In this document: positions 1 through 6,673 of the stretch, piece by piece
Numbering within the stretch: position 1 is the stretch's first letter
Layout: each line of letters opens with the position of its first letter
Assembly (NCBI GenBank): GCA_022837205.1
Contig: JALHEL010000118.1
Span: forward strand, 1 to 9,323
Length of the DNA stretch: 9,323 bases
Direction of reading: 5' to 3'
DNA from: Leptolinea sp.
GTDB taxonomy: Bacteria; Chloroflexota; Anaerolineae; Anaerolineales; Anaerolineaceae
Position numbers and translations under genes: made by a program
The notes under the pieces: generated by a model
Databases searched by the model: none
Seen by the model: only the letters and a program-made list of their open reading frames with translations
Told to the model about the DNA's origin: nothing

Positions 1-375
1 GGGTTGCTGCGGACCGTAATAAGGCACAATGCAGATAGCATAAAGATCGACGTTTTGAGCCGGCATAATAAATTGGTTATATGCATACCCATAATTGGCA
101 TATCCGTTTGGTGAATGAGACCAACCATAGAAAATTAACCCATCTTTATAAAGAACAGGTTCAAATAAGACGGTAACGGTATCTCCGTATTTATATCCAT
201 TCTGGTCGATCGGTACCGCGCGTAAACAATTGTTTTCATGATAGGTTACACAGTATGTTCCCAAATCCTTAGCACATGGGTTAGCGCAATTATTGCAATC
301 CTGAGCAAAAACTGCTATGCTTGTCCCAAAAATCAAAATAAAAATAAAAATGAAAACAAATCGGAATTTTTTCAT
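1..375 (-). CDS. Secreted Cys-containing protein with InlB/Flg_new-like repeat (N-terminal part, runs off the window)
   Basis: This reading frame is open from an ATG at 375 to the window edge: 125 codons, C-terminus missing. It starts with a classic Sec signal peptide: basic KKFR, a Phe/Ile-rich hydrophobic core (about residues 6-20) and an AVFA-QD cleavage site after residue 24. The mature part opens with a cysteine cluster (Cys27, 30, 34, 42, 50). Residues about 43-113 then resemble the Listeria-Bacteroides (InlB B-type, Flg_new) repeat: VTY near its start, a YGDTVTV strand, FYGWS, a Gly/Tyr/Asn loop, and FIMPAQNVDLYAIC at the end. Such domains are found in exported or surface proteins of anaerobes; the function here is unknown. 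The start is backed by GGAG five bases upstream and a good sigma-70 promoter. There is no RNA or protein partner in view. The family assignment is moderate; secretion is well supported. Confidence 0.72.
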   Translation of the reverse strand, partial: MKKFRFVFIFIFILIFGTSIAVFAQDCNNCANPCAKDLGTYCVTYHENNCLRAVPIDQNGYKYGDTVTVLFEPVLYKDGLIFYGWSHSPNGYANYGYAYNQFIMPAQNVDLYAICIVPYYGPQQP

Positions 376-407
376 ATTTTCTCCTTTTTAAATCCAAGAA
401 ACAGTTG

Positions 408-443
408 TATTTATAATATATAAGGATTTAATATGAATGTCAA
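408..443 (-). promoter_or_regulatory. Sigma-70 promoter for the secreted protein
   Basis: Read on the minus strand, a perfect -35 TTGACA (438-443) is followed by a 17-base spacer and a -10 TATATT (415-420, 5 of 6 consensus). Transcription should start near 408, giving a leader of about 33 bases with the ribosome binding site GGAG at 381-384 just before the ATG at 375. This is the best canonical promoter in the window. Confidence 0.75.
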
Positions 444-457
444 GCAAATCCTTCTTA

Positions 458-476
458 TTCCGGAAATTTCCTGAAA
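458..476. promoter_or_regulatory. Overlapping dyads, possible operator
   Basis: Three inverted repeats overlap here: TTCCGGAA (458-465, perfect), GGAAATTTCC (462-471, perfect) and TTTCCTGAAA (467-476, imperfect). The cluster lies 14 bases upstream of the -35 box of the secreted-protein gene and about 55 bases upstream of the leuS promoter, a position suited to a regulator of either gene. No specific regulator is recognised, and short dyads can occur by chance. Confidence 0.3.
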
Positions 477-530
477 CAAGCTATAAAATCGGTTAAGAAT
501 TCAATCATTTATCGGTAACGGAATAAAAAG

Positions 531-565
531 TTTACAAACTACATTCATCATCCATAGACTATAAT
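531..565 (+). promoter_or_regulatory. Probable leuS promoter
   Basis: A perfect -10 TATAAT lies at 560-565, about 40 bases before the leuS start. The best upstream -35-like hexamer, TTTACA (531-536), is 23 bases away, too far for that -10. It is 18 bases from a weaker -10, TAGACT (555-560). Which pair is used is unclear, but either gives a short leader. The leader is far too short for a T-box element. Confidence 0.5.
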
Positions 566-604
566 ATTTTGAGTTTAGAATGAACTTTCAGCGGAGGAAT
601 AAAA

Positions 605-3064
605 ATGGAGGAAACAATTGTTCCGATTTATAATCCCGGAAAAATTGAGAAGAAATGGCAGCGGATATGGGCTGATGAAAAAATTTATGAAGCAAATATT
701 GACGATTCGAGACCGAAACATTATGCATTAACGATGCTTCCTTATCCTTCCGGAAATCTTCATATCGGTCATTGGTATGCGATTACTCCATCGGACGCTC
801 ACGCCCGTTATATGAGAATGCAAGGATATAATGTCATGTTCCCCATGGGCTTCGATGCTTTCGGTCTTCCCGCGGAAAATGCCGCAATCAAGAATAACAT
901 TCATCCTAAAAAATGGACTTTTCAAAATATCGACCATATGCGTGAACAACTGAAATCAATGGGATGTATGTTTGATTGGCGTAGAGAAATAATCAGTGCA
1001 AAGCCCGAATATTATCGTTGGACGCAATGGTTTTTTCTGCAACTATACAAACATGGCTTAGCTTATCAGAAATTTTCTCCCGTGGATTGGTGCCCGAACT
1101 GTAACACAACACTGGCTCGTGAACAGGTTTGGGGCGAGGATCGCCATTGCGAACGTTGTAATACGCCGGTTACAAAAAAAGATTTGAATCAATGGTATTT
1201 TCGAATTACGAATTACGCCGAAGAATTGTTAAGTTTTGAAGGGATTGACTGGCCAGAAAGAGTAAAAACGCTGCAGACGAATTGGATCGGTCGATCAGAA
1301 GGGGCTTCTGTTCTTTTCAAAACGGAATACGGAGATGACCTTGAAGTTTTCACCACACGCCCGGATACGCTGTGGGGAGCCACCTTTATGGTTATTGCAC
1401 CCGAGCATCCCTTGGTTGATAAATTAACCAAACCGGCTCAGGCCGAAAGTGTCAAAGCATATATCGAACAAGCAAAAAAGCAGTCGGATATACAGCGAGA
1501 ATCGGTTGACAGAGAAAAAACCGGCGTTTTTACCGGATCATATGCAATAAATCCGGTAAATGGAGCCAGAATTCCGATTTGGGTTGCCGATTATGTATTA
1601 ATGGGCTACGGAACGGGCGCGATTATGGCGGTTCCCGCTCATGATCAACGTGATTTTGAATTTGCGCGAAAATTTGGTTTAAAAGTGATCGCTGTCGTTC
1701 AACCGGATGATATGGCTCCGCTGGACGGTGATACAATGAAAGAAGCCGTCCCCGCTCATGGCAGATTAATCAATTCTGGAGAGATGACAGGCGTTTCCGG
1801 TGAGGAAGCGTTTGACCGCGTCGTCGATTGGCTCGAAAAAAATCACTTGGGGCATAAGACCGTTACTTATCGGTTGCGTGATTGGCTGATTTCCCGTCAG
1901 CGTTATTGGGGAGCACCCATTCCGATGATCCATTGTCCAAAATGCGGCGTGGTTCCGGTACCCGAAGATCAACTCCCTGTTTTATTACCCGACGATGTCG
2001 AGTGGAAACCCACCGGAGAAAGCCCATTAAAGCTTCACCCTACATGGAAATATACCACCTGTCCCGTTTGCGGCGGGAAAGCCGAACGGGATACCGATAC
2101 GATGGATACCTTTATGTGTTCCAGTTGGTATCATTTGGGTTACCTCAGTCCGTATTATCCAACATGGCCTTTTGATCAGAAAGAATATGATTATTGGATG
2201 CCGGTTGACGTATACACAGGCGGAATCGAGCATGCAACCATGCACCTGATTTATACGCGCTTCTTCCATAAAGCCTGTCGTGATATGGGCATCACCAAAG
2301 GGAATGAACCAATGCTCAAGCTCCGAAATCAAGGGAGTGTTTTAGGTGAAGACAATGAAAAAATGTCAAAAAGTCGCGGAAATGTGGTTGATCCGGATAA
2401 GCTCGTTGCCACTTATGGCGCAGATACGGTTCGGGCATATTTAATGTTTTTTGCCCGCTGGGAGCTTGGTGCGCCATGGAACAGTTCCGGAATCGAAGGA
2501 TCTTATCGCTGGCTTCGAAGAATGTGGTCCATGTTCCTTGAACCGGAAGAAAATAATTCCGAAATCGATCCGGAAGTTTTGAAGAAACTTCGCAGAAAAA
2601 CATATCAAACATTGCGATCGGTAACCGGAGATTTTGAAGAATTCCAATTTAATACGATTGTTTCAAGTTTAATGGAACTATTAAACGAAATCGCCAAAGC
2701 GAAACAAGCCGGAGCATGGGGAACAAATGAATGGAACGAGTCGGTAGATGTCTATTTGAAAATGGCCGCACCGGTTGTCCCCCATATCACCGAAGAAATC
2801 TGGCACTTACTCGGACATTCGGATTCAATCCATTTACAGAAATGGCCAAAAATGGATGAGGAAGCTGCTAAGGAAGAGGAAATAACCCTTGTTGTACAGG
2901 TCAACGGCAAATTACGGGATCGGATAACTTTACCTTCAGATTACTCTGAAGAAGAAGCAAAAGAGCTCGTATTCAAAAGGCAAGCGGTTCAAGCAGCCAT
3001 GGGAGATAAACCGGTACAAAAAATCATCATGGTTCCAAAAAAATTAATCAATATCGTTGTCTGA
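605..3064 (+). CDS. leuS: Leucine--tRNA ligase (class Ia aminoacyl-tRNA synthetase)
   Basis: Cytoplasmic leucyl-tRNA synthetase: it activates leucine with ATP and charges tRNA-Leu, editing mischarged products. The 819-residue length is normal for a bacterial LeuRS. Seen in order: the HIGH motif at 53-56 (after PYPSGNL); a zinc-knuckle pair CPNC (163-166) and CERC (182-185); the CP1 editing domain (about 220-420) with TTRPDTLWGAT (250-260) and MAVPAHDQRD (341-350), whose Asp347 matches the conserved editing aspartate; a second pair CPKC (444-447) and CPVC (486-489); KMSKS at 586-590; then the helical anticodon-binding domain and a C-terminal domain ending KKLINIVV, typical for the family. The start is fixed by a strong GGAGG (593-597) seven bases upstream. 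It is apparently monocistronic, ending just before a convergent operon. Nothing is missing or disrupted. Confidence 0.98.
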   Translation: MEETIVPIYNPGKIEKKWQRIWADEKIYEANIDDSRPKHYALTMLPYPSGNLHIGHWYAITPSDAHARYMRMQGYNVMFPMGFDAFGLPAENAAIKNNIHPKKWTFQNIDHMREQLKSMGCMFDWRREIISAKPEYYRWTQWFFLQLYKHGLAYQKFSPVDWCPNCNTTLAREQVWGEDRHCERCNTPVTKKDLNQWYFRITNYAEELLSFEGIDWPERVKTLQTNWIGRSEGASVLFKTEYGDDLEVFTTRPDTLWGATFMVIAPEHPLVDKLTKPAQAESVKAYIEQAKKQSDIQRESVDREKTGVFTGSYAINPVNGARIPIWVADYVLMGYGTGAIMAVPAHDQRDFEFARKFGLKVIAVVQPDDMAPLDGDTMKEAVPAHGRLINSGEMTGVSGEEAFDRVVDWLEKNHLGHKTVTYRLRDWLISRQRYWGAPIPMIHCPKCGVVPVPEDQLPVLLPDDVEWKPTGESPLKLHPTWKYTTCPVCGGKAERDTDTMDTFMCSSWYHLGYLSPYYPTWPFDQKEYDYWMPVDVYTGGIEHATMHLIYTRFFHKACRDMGITKGNEPMLKLRNQGSVLGEDNEKMSKSRGNVVDPDKLVATYGADTVRAYLMFFARWELGAPWNSSGIEGSYRWLRRMWSMFLEPEENNSEIDPEVLKKLRRKTYQTLRSVTGDFEEFQFNTIVSSLMELLNEIAKAKQAGAWGTNEWNESVDVYLKMAAPVVPHITEEIWHLLGHSDSIHLQKWPKMDEEAAKEEEITLVVQVNGKLRDRITLPSDYSEEEAKELVFKRQAVQAAMGDKPVQKIIMVPKKLINIVV

Positions 3065-3082
3065 TGTTTTTAATCGAAACTC

Positions 3083-3122
3083 AACAGAAAGCTCTGTTCG
3101 GATCCGAATAGAGCTTTCTGTT
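3083..3122. terminator. Long hairpin between convergent leuS and SRAP genes
   Basis: AACAGAAAGCTCT (3083-3095) is the exact reverse complement of 3110-3122. The inner bases add a G-T pair and TTCGG/CCGAA, so nearly the whole 40 bases fold on themselves. It lies 18 bases after the leuS stop and overlaps the stop codon of the minus-strand SRAP gene, so it probably ends transcripts from both sides. Neither side is followed by a clear U-run, so it is not a textbook intrinsic terminator; it could also be a 3'-end-protecting stem or act with Rho. Confidence 0.7.
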
Positions 3123-3732
3123 ATAAATCCGCCGGGGTCGCTTTCAATTCATCGGAATGAATCGGCTCAAGCAATAATCGCAATTCGCTTTCAGGACTTT
3201 CGCCGAGCCATATTTTTCTTTGATCCCGTTTCAGAATGACCGGCATTCGATCATGAAAAGCGGCGGCATATTCATTTGCGGGACAAGTGATAATCGTTGT
3301 CGAATATATTTCATTTCCGTTTGCGTCCATCCAATATTCCCACAACCCCGCGAATGAAATAATCGATAACTCCTTTACGGTAAATAAATACGGAATCTTT
3401 CCCGTCTCGGTTTTTTTCCATTCATAATAGCCGGTCGCAGGGATTATGCAACGACGCCTTCTCTTGAACGCATTTTTAAAAGACGGTTTTTCCGACAGCG
3501 TTTCCGCTCGCGCATTAAACGTATTTCTGGCGATAGAAATATCTTTTGCCCAAGCCGGAATCAATCCCCAATAAAAATAATCCAAGGTATCGGGATTTTG
3601 ATTCGTTATAACCGGTATATTACTTCCGGGTGAGATATTATCTGAAGGCGTAAAAGACGACGGCATTCTTTCGAGTCCGAACTCGAGCTGTAAATCGCTC
3701 AACTGAACCATAAGTGAAAACCGACCGCACAT
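3121..3732 (-). CDS. SOS response-associated peptidase (SRAP; YedK/HMCES family)
   Basis: The SRAP family shields abasic sites in single-stranded DNA by forming a covalent thiazolidine crosslink through Cys2, once the initiator Met is removed. The protein has 203 residues, close to the usual length. The key residues are visible: MCGRF at the start (Cys2), NARAE at 73-77 (Asn73), GYYEW with Glu104, and HDRMP at 160-164 (His160). These match the catalytic set described for E. coli YedK. The start is certain because Cys2 must follow Met1. The ribosome binding site is weak (AAGG, 13 bases upstream, overlapping the previous gene's stop). The gene lies 15 bases after the hydrolase gene, so it is probably translated from the deoC transcript. 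I see no LexA-type box directly upstream, so SOS control is not shown here. Confidence 0.95.
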   Translation of the reverse strand: MCGRFSLMVQLSDLQLEFGLERMPSSFTPSDNISPGSNIPVITNQNPDTLDYFYWGLIPAWAKDISIARNTFNARAETLSEKPSFKNAFKRRRRCIIPATGYYEWKKTETGKIPYLFTVKELSIISFAGLWEYWMDANGNEIYSTTIITCPANEYAAAFHDRMPVILKRDQRKIWLGESPESELRLLLEPIHSDELKATPADL

Positions 3733-3747
3733 CTGCTTATATTTACC

Positions 3748-4578
3748 TTATGAGTATATTTCAGCTAAATACTTAACGATCGCATCTCTGGATTTTTCAA
3801 ATTGATCGCGTTGTATATTATGACCGGCATCTTCAAAATAAATCGATTTCCAGTTGGAATGTTTCATTAAAAGTTCTTCTGATACTTTTTGTGAAACAAT
3901 AGAACCTTTTTGCGGATCACCGGTCATTATTAAAGCGGGAATATTTATTCTTGAGGTAATCTGAGACCAACTTTCTGCCAATGTCGGGATCATCCCGATT
4001 ATTCTGCGATCATATTGCTGCTTTGATTTTGCCCAAGGCAAAATATCAGATTCCGACCAATTCGGATGATGCCGTTTTGCATATTCAATCATCTCAATTC
4101 CCGATAATTGATGATATTCTTCATATGCTTTTTCAAATTCGGAAATAACTTGTCTCGCAAATTCGGCAGTTAAATATTCTGCATCATACCATGTCGGATC
4201 GATTAATATAATCGCTCTCACCAAATTCGGATATTCCGCCGCAAGATTCCCGGCAACAGATGCACCCATCGAGTGACCAATCACAACCGGCCGATCCAAT
4301 TCCAGCAATCGAATAAAATTCGCCGCATCATCGGTCATTGCTGTTAACGAATATTCAATATCTCCTCCTTGCGAAAGACCATGCCCGCGAGCATCTGGAA
4401 GAAAGATATCATATTTCTGATATAAGGCGGCAGCTAACTGTCCCCAAATAGAGCCGTTATCCGTCATCCCGTGTAAAAATACAACCGGCCGAAGCCCTAA
4501 ACTTGTCCTGGCATAATGCAATTTAATGCCGTCAGATTCGATATTTCCATAATAAAGTTTTTCGGACGATTCATTCAT
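3748..4578 (-). CDS. Alpha/beta-fold hydrolase of unknown substrate
   Basis: A 276-residue single-domain alpha/beta hydrolase, probably cytoplasmic, as no signal peptide is seen. Seen: the oxyanion-hole HG at 36-37 (VVFLHGMTD), PDARGHGLS (61-69), the nucleophile elbow GHSMG (101-105) with Ser103, a likely acid Asp221 in MTGDP after a late beta strand, and catalytic His253 in AGH. A helical cap of about residues 130-205, rich in acidic and aromatic residues, replaces the simple loop and should set substrate choice. The triad looks complete, so it should be active as an esterase, lactonase, C-C hydrolase or similar; I cannot narrow it further. Its ATG overlaps the deoC stop by eight bases (ATGAATGA), which implies translational coupling, and SRAP follows 15 bases later. 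A shared pathway with DeoC is possible but not shown. Confidence 0.9.
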   Translation of the reverse strand: MNESSEKLYYGNIESDGIKLHYARTSLGLRPVVFLHGMTDNGSIWGQLAAALYQKYDIFLPDARGHGLSQGGDIEYSLTAMTDDAANFIRLLELDRPVVIGHSMGASVAGNLAAEYPNLVRAIILIDPTWYDAEYLTAEFARQVISEFEKAYEEYHQLSGIEMIEYAKRHHPNWSESDILPWAKSKQQYDRRIIGMIPTLAESWSQITSRINIPALIMTGDPQKGSIVSQKVSEELLMKHSNWKSIYFEDAGHNIQRDQFEKSRDAIVKYLAEIYS

Positions 4579-5404
4579 GGATAATTTTTACTCCCGCACT
4601 TGCTCCAATACGCGTCGCACCGGCTGCAATCATTTTTTCCGCTTCTTCTCTGGTATGAATTCCGCCGGCAGCTTTTACACCCATTTCATCACCGACTACA
4701 CGGCGCATCAATTCTATATCTTCAACTTTTGCGCCTCCCGTCGAAAAACCGGTTGAAGTTTTTACAAAATCAGCGTTCGCGGTTTTACATATCAAGCAAG
4801 CAATGATTTTTTCTTCTTCGGTTAAAAGACAAGTTTCGATAATCACTTTTACAATGGCTCCAGATTGATGAGCGATTTCAACGACACCTTGAATATCCTT
4901 TGAAACCAAACGCAAATCCCGTCCTTTCAAAGCACCGATATTTATCACCATGTCGATTTCCGATGCGCCGTTTTCTAAAGCGCATTCCGCTTCGAATGCT
5001 TTTGCTTCCGGAATCATAGCGCCGAGAGGAAATCCGACAACAGAACAAACTTTCACACCGCTGCCCCGAAGAATTTCAGCGCACAATCTCGTCCAACAAG
5101 AATTGACACAAACGGAGGCAAAATGATTTTCACGTGCCTCTTTGCACAAAGTCATAATTTGATCCGGTGTCGCATCCGCTTTTAACAACGTATGATCAAT
5201 CAGTTCCGCCAGTTTTTCAACCGATGATTTTTCCGCACTTTCTTCTGCGGAATGAGCTTGAACATCTACAATCACACCCTCTGCATTATAAGTTGTTATA
5301 ACTTGATATCCTTCAGCCTCTTCGATTATCATTTCCAAATCACAATTATATGGATCTGTATATTGATCATATTCATCATCATATTTATAACTATTCACGT
5401 TCAT
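4571..5404 (-). CDS. deoC: Deoxyribose-phosphate aldolase with N-terminal extension
   Basis: DeoC cleaves 2-deoxyribose-5-phosphate to glyceraldehyde-3-phosphate and acetaldehyde in deoxynucleoside breakdown. The TIM-barrel part spans about residues 62-277: LIDHTLLKADAT (68-79), VCSVVGFPLGA (119-129), EIDMVINIGAL (149-159, Asp151), the Schiff-base motif VKTSTGF (214-220) with Lys215, and VKAAGGIH (243-250) with Lys244. All catalytic residues are present. Bacterial DeoC is usually about 215-225 residues; this protein has 277 because of about 60 extra N-terminal residues, Tyr/Asp-rich at first, then acidic and Glu-rich. The long start is favoured by GAGG (5410-5413) five bases before the ATG and an extended -10 promoter just upstream. 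It is the first gene of a three-gene operon and overlaps the next gene by eight bases. Confidence 0.95.
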   Translation of the reverse strand: MNVNSYKYDDEYDQYTDPYNCDLEMIIEEAEGYQVITTYNAEGVIVDVQAHSAEESAEKSSVEKLAELIDHTLLKADATPDQIMTLCKEARENHFASVCVNSCWTRLCAEILRGSGVKVCSVVGFPLGAMIPEAKAFEAECALENGASEIDMVINIGALKGRDLRLVSKDIQGVVEIAHQSGAIVKVIIETCLLTEEEKIIACLICKTANADFVKTSTGFSTGGAKVEDIELMRRVVGDEMGVKAAGGIHTREEAEKMIAAGATRIGASAGVKIIHE

Positions 5405-5426
5405 AGAAACCTCGACTTTTTTTGTT

Positions 5427-5435
5427 ATTATATCA
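5427..5435 (-). promoter_or_regulatory. Extended -10 promoter of the deoC operon
   Basis: On the minus strand the sequence TGATATAAT is a perfect extended -10 (TGn plus TATAAT at 5427-5432). No good -35 hexamer lies 16-18 bases upstream, as expected for this class. Predicted transcription starts near 5420, leaving a leader of about 16 bases that holds the GAGG ribosome binding site. It supports the long DeoC start at 5404. Confidence 0.6.
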
Positions 5436-5441
5436 GGTCAG

Positions 5442-5462
5442 TTCCGGCAATTTGCGTTCCGG
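5442..5462. repeat. Paired TTCCGG direct repeats upstream of the deoC -10
   Basis: TTCCGG occurs at 5442-5447 and again at 5457-5462, 15 bases apart start to start, where the -35 region of the deoC promoter would be. Since that promoter lacks a -35 box, an activator or repressor could bind here. The core is short and I do not recognise a regulator, so this is tentative. Confidence 0.25.
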
Positions 5463-5586
5463 ATGGGAATAATCGCGAAACCGGATTCTAAAATATTCTT
5501 CTCATCAAATCTTTATTTTCTTTTCAATGATCTTTCCCGAGTTCAGGAATATATTTATAAATAAATGAGGATGTGTTTGTCAGGTC

Positions 5587-5615
5587 TTTACATTCGATCT
5601 TTTGAATGCTATTAT
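5587..5615 (+). promoter_or_regulatory. Sigma-70 promoter of yvcK, placed for a leaderless mRNA
   Basis: TTTACA (5587-5592), a spacer of exactly 17 bases and TATTAT (5610-5615) form a strong promoter, each box 5 of 6 to consensus. Transcription is expected about seven bases after the -10, near 5622, almost on the ATG at 5624. The first in-frame ATG, at 5606, lies inside the spacer and would not be in the transcript. A 12-bp AT palindrome (TATTTATAAATA, 5552-5563) lies upstream and may act as an UP-like element. Confidence 0.65.
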
Positions 5616-5623
5616 TTGGACCA

Positions 5624-6625
5624 ATGGAAGATCATAATCAGTTCGATAAATATCCCAAAATGGACCACGACACGAAGATAGTTGTAATCGGAGGTGGACA
5701 TGGTTTGTCAACCATTCTCCGTGGGTTAAAAAGAATTTCAGAAAATATTACCGCGGTTGTTACCGTCTCGGATGACGGAGGTTCTTCCGGCGCTCTCAGG
5801 CGAGATCTGGGTGTTCTTCCTCCCGGTGATATTCGAAACTGCCTCGCCGCTCTATCGGATGATGAAGAGTTTTTATCCCAAGTTCTTCAATATCGCTTTT
5901 CTTCGGAAACAAGTGTTGGAGGTCATAATTTAGGAAATTTACTTTTGACCGCTTTGGCAAACATTACAGGAAGTTTTGAACTGGGAATTCAAGAATTAAC
6001 CAGGATTCTTGCGATTCACGGGAAGGTTACTCCCTCTACATTGGAAGATGTCAACCTCGTTGCGGATGTTGAAATTGAAAACAACGGGAAAAAAGAGTGC
6101 ATTCGAGTTTTCGGAGAATCCAATATCACAGAAAAAAACGGCACGATTTGCAACCTTGAAATTGAACCGAAAAATGTAATCGCCAATCCGGAAGCCATTA
6201 AAGCAATATTAGCTGCGGATCTAATCGCATTGGGTCCCGGCAGTCTTTATACAAGTGTTCTTCCGAATTTAAGAGTTAACGGTATTGCTCAGGCATTAAA
6301 AGCAAGCCACGGAAAGATTATTTATGTATGCAATGTTTCCACTCAACCCGGCGAAACGACTAATTTCACCTGTTATGATCATGTTAAAGTCATCCATAAT
6401 GCAATTCCAGATGTCGTGATTGACGGTGTAGTTTGTAATAATTATCACGAGGCAGCAGAATCCAAAAATATTTCCTGGGTTAAAATTGAGGAGTCAATTT
6501 TAAGAGAATATCGTGTTTTTCAAGATGATCTTATCGATAAAGCATATCCTTGGAGGCACGACTCAAATAAAGTTGCGGAAGCTCTTTTAAAAGCTTATAA
6601 AGAATTAGGTTCCACGGAAAATTAG
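5624..6625 (+). CDS. yvcK: YvcK family UDP-sugar-binding protein (CofD-like fold)
   Basis: YvcK (also called gluconeogenesis factor or CuvA) binds UDP-GlcNAc in B. subtilis and is needed there for normal growth and shape on gluconeogenic carbon. From Met at 5624 it has 333 residues. Seen: IVVIGGGHGLST (19-30) at the nucleotide-binding edge, SDDGGSSGALRRDLG (49-63), LPPGDIRNCL (65-74), GGHNLGNL (99-106) and GPGSLYTSVLPNL (204-216), the ordered signature of the CofD/YvcK family. It should be cytosolic. The start is chosen from the promoter: the ATG at 5606 lies within the promoter spacer, and no ATG (5606, 5624, 5660) has a proper Shine-Dalgarno; 5660 is a second possibility. The usual Bacillota/Actinobacteria neighbours rapZ and whiA are absent; gap follows 48 bases later with no terminator, so co-transcription is likely. 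Confidence 0.93.
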   Translation: MEDHNQFDKYPKMDHDTKIVVIGGGHGLSTILRGLKRISENITAVVTVSDDGGSSGALRRDLGVLPPGDIRNCLAALSDDEEFLSQVLQYRFSSETSVGGHNLGNLLLTALANITGSFELGIQELTRILAIHGKVTPSTLEDVNLVADVEIENNGKKECIRVFGESNITEKNGTICNLEIEPKNVIANPEAIKAILAADLIALGPGSLYTSVLPNLRVNGIAQALKASHGKIIYVCNVSTQPGETTNFTCYDHVKVIHNAIPDVVIDGVVCNNYHEAAESKNISWVKIEESILREYRVFQDDLIDKAYPWRHDSNKVAEALLKAYKELGSTEN

Positions 6626-6673
6626 TGGCTCATTAAATAAATTTTAATCTTTTATGCAATTTTGGAGGAATCA

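Noticed and set aside
238..423. Plus-strand 61-residue ORF opposite the secreted-protein start
   Set aside because: It is antisense to a signal-peptide gene with promoter and ribosome binding site; its Lys/Asn-rich content merely mirrors the Phe/Ile codons of the signal peptide.
376..604. T-box or other riboswitch ahead of leuS
   Set aside because: The likely transcription start near 572 leaves about 33 bases; no specifier stem, T-box motif or terminator is present.
1882..2647. Several 68-101-residue ORFs overlapping leuS on both strands
   Set aside because: They are out-of-frame readings of an intact synthetase; no initiation signals or recognisable domains.
3057..3239. 60-residue plus-strand ORF after leuS
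   Set aside because: It reads the terminator hairpin and the antisense of the SRAP gene; no independent support.
5252..5491. 79-residue Ile/Phe-rich plus-strand ORF opposite the deoC start, looking like a membrane protein
   Set aside because: Its hydrophobicity comes from the complement of Asp/Tyr/Asn codons in the DeoC extension; it lacks a ribosome binding site and crosses the deoC promoter.
6662..6673. Upstream TTG start for GAPDH
   Set aside because: The TTG lies in the Shine-Dalgarno sequence itself; ATG 6674 gives the standard MKVQVGINGFGRIG start.
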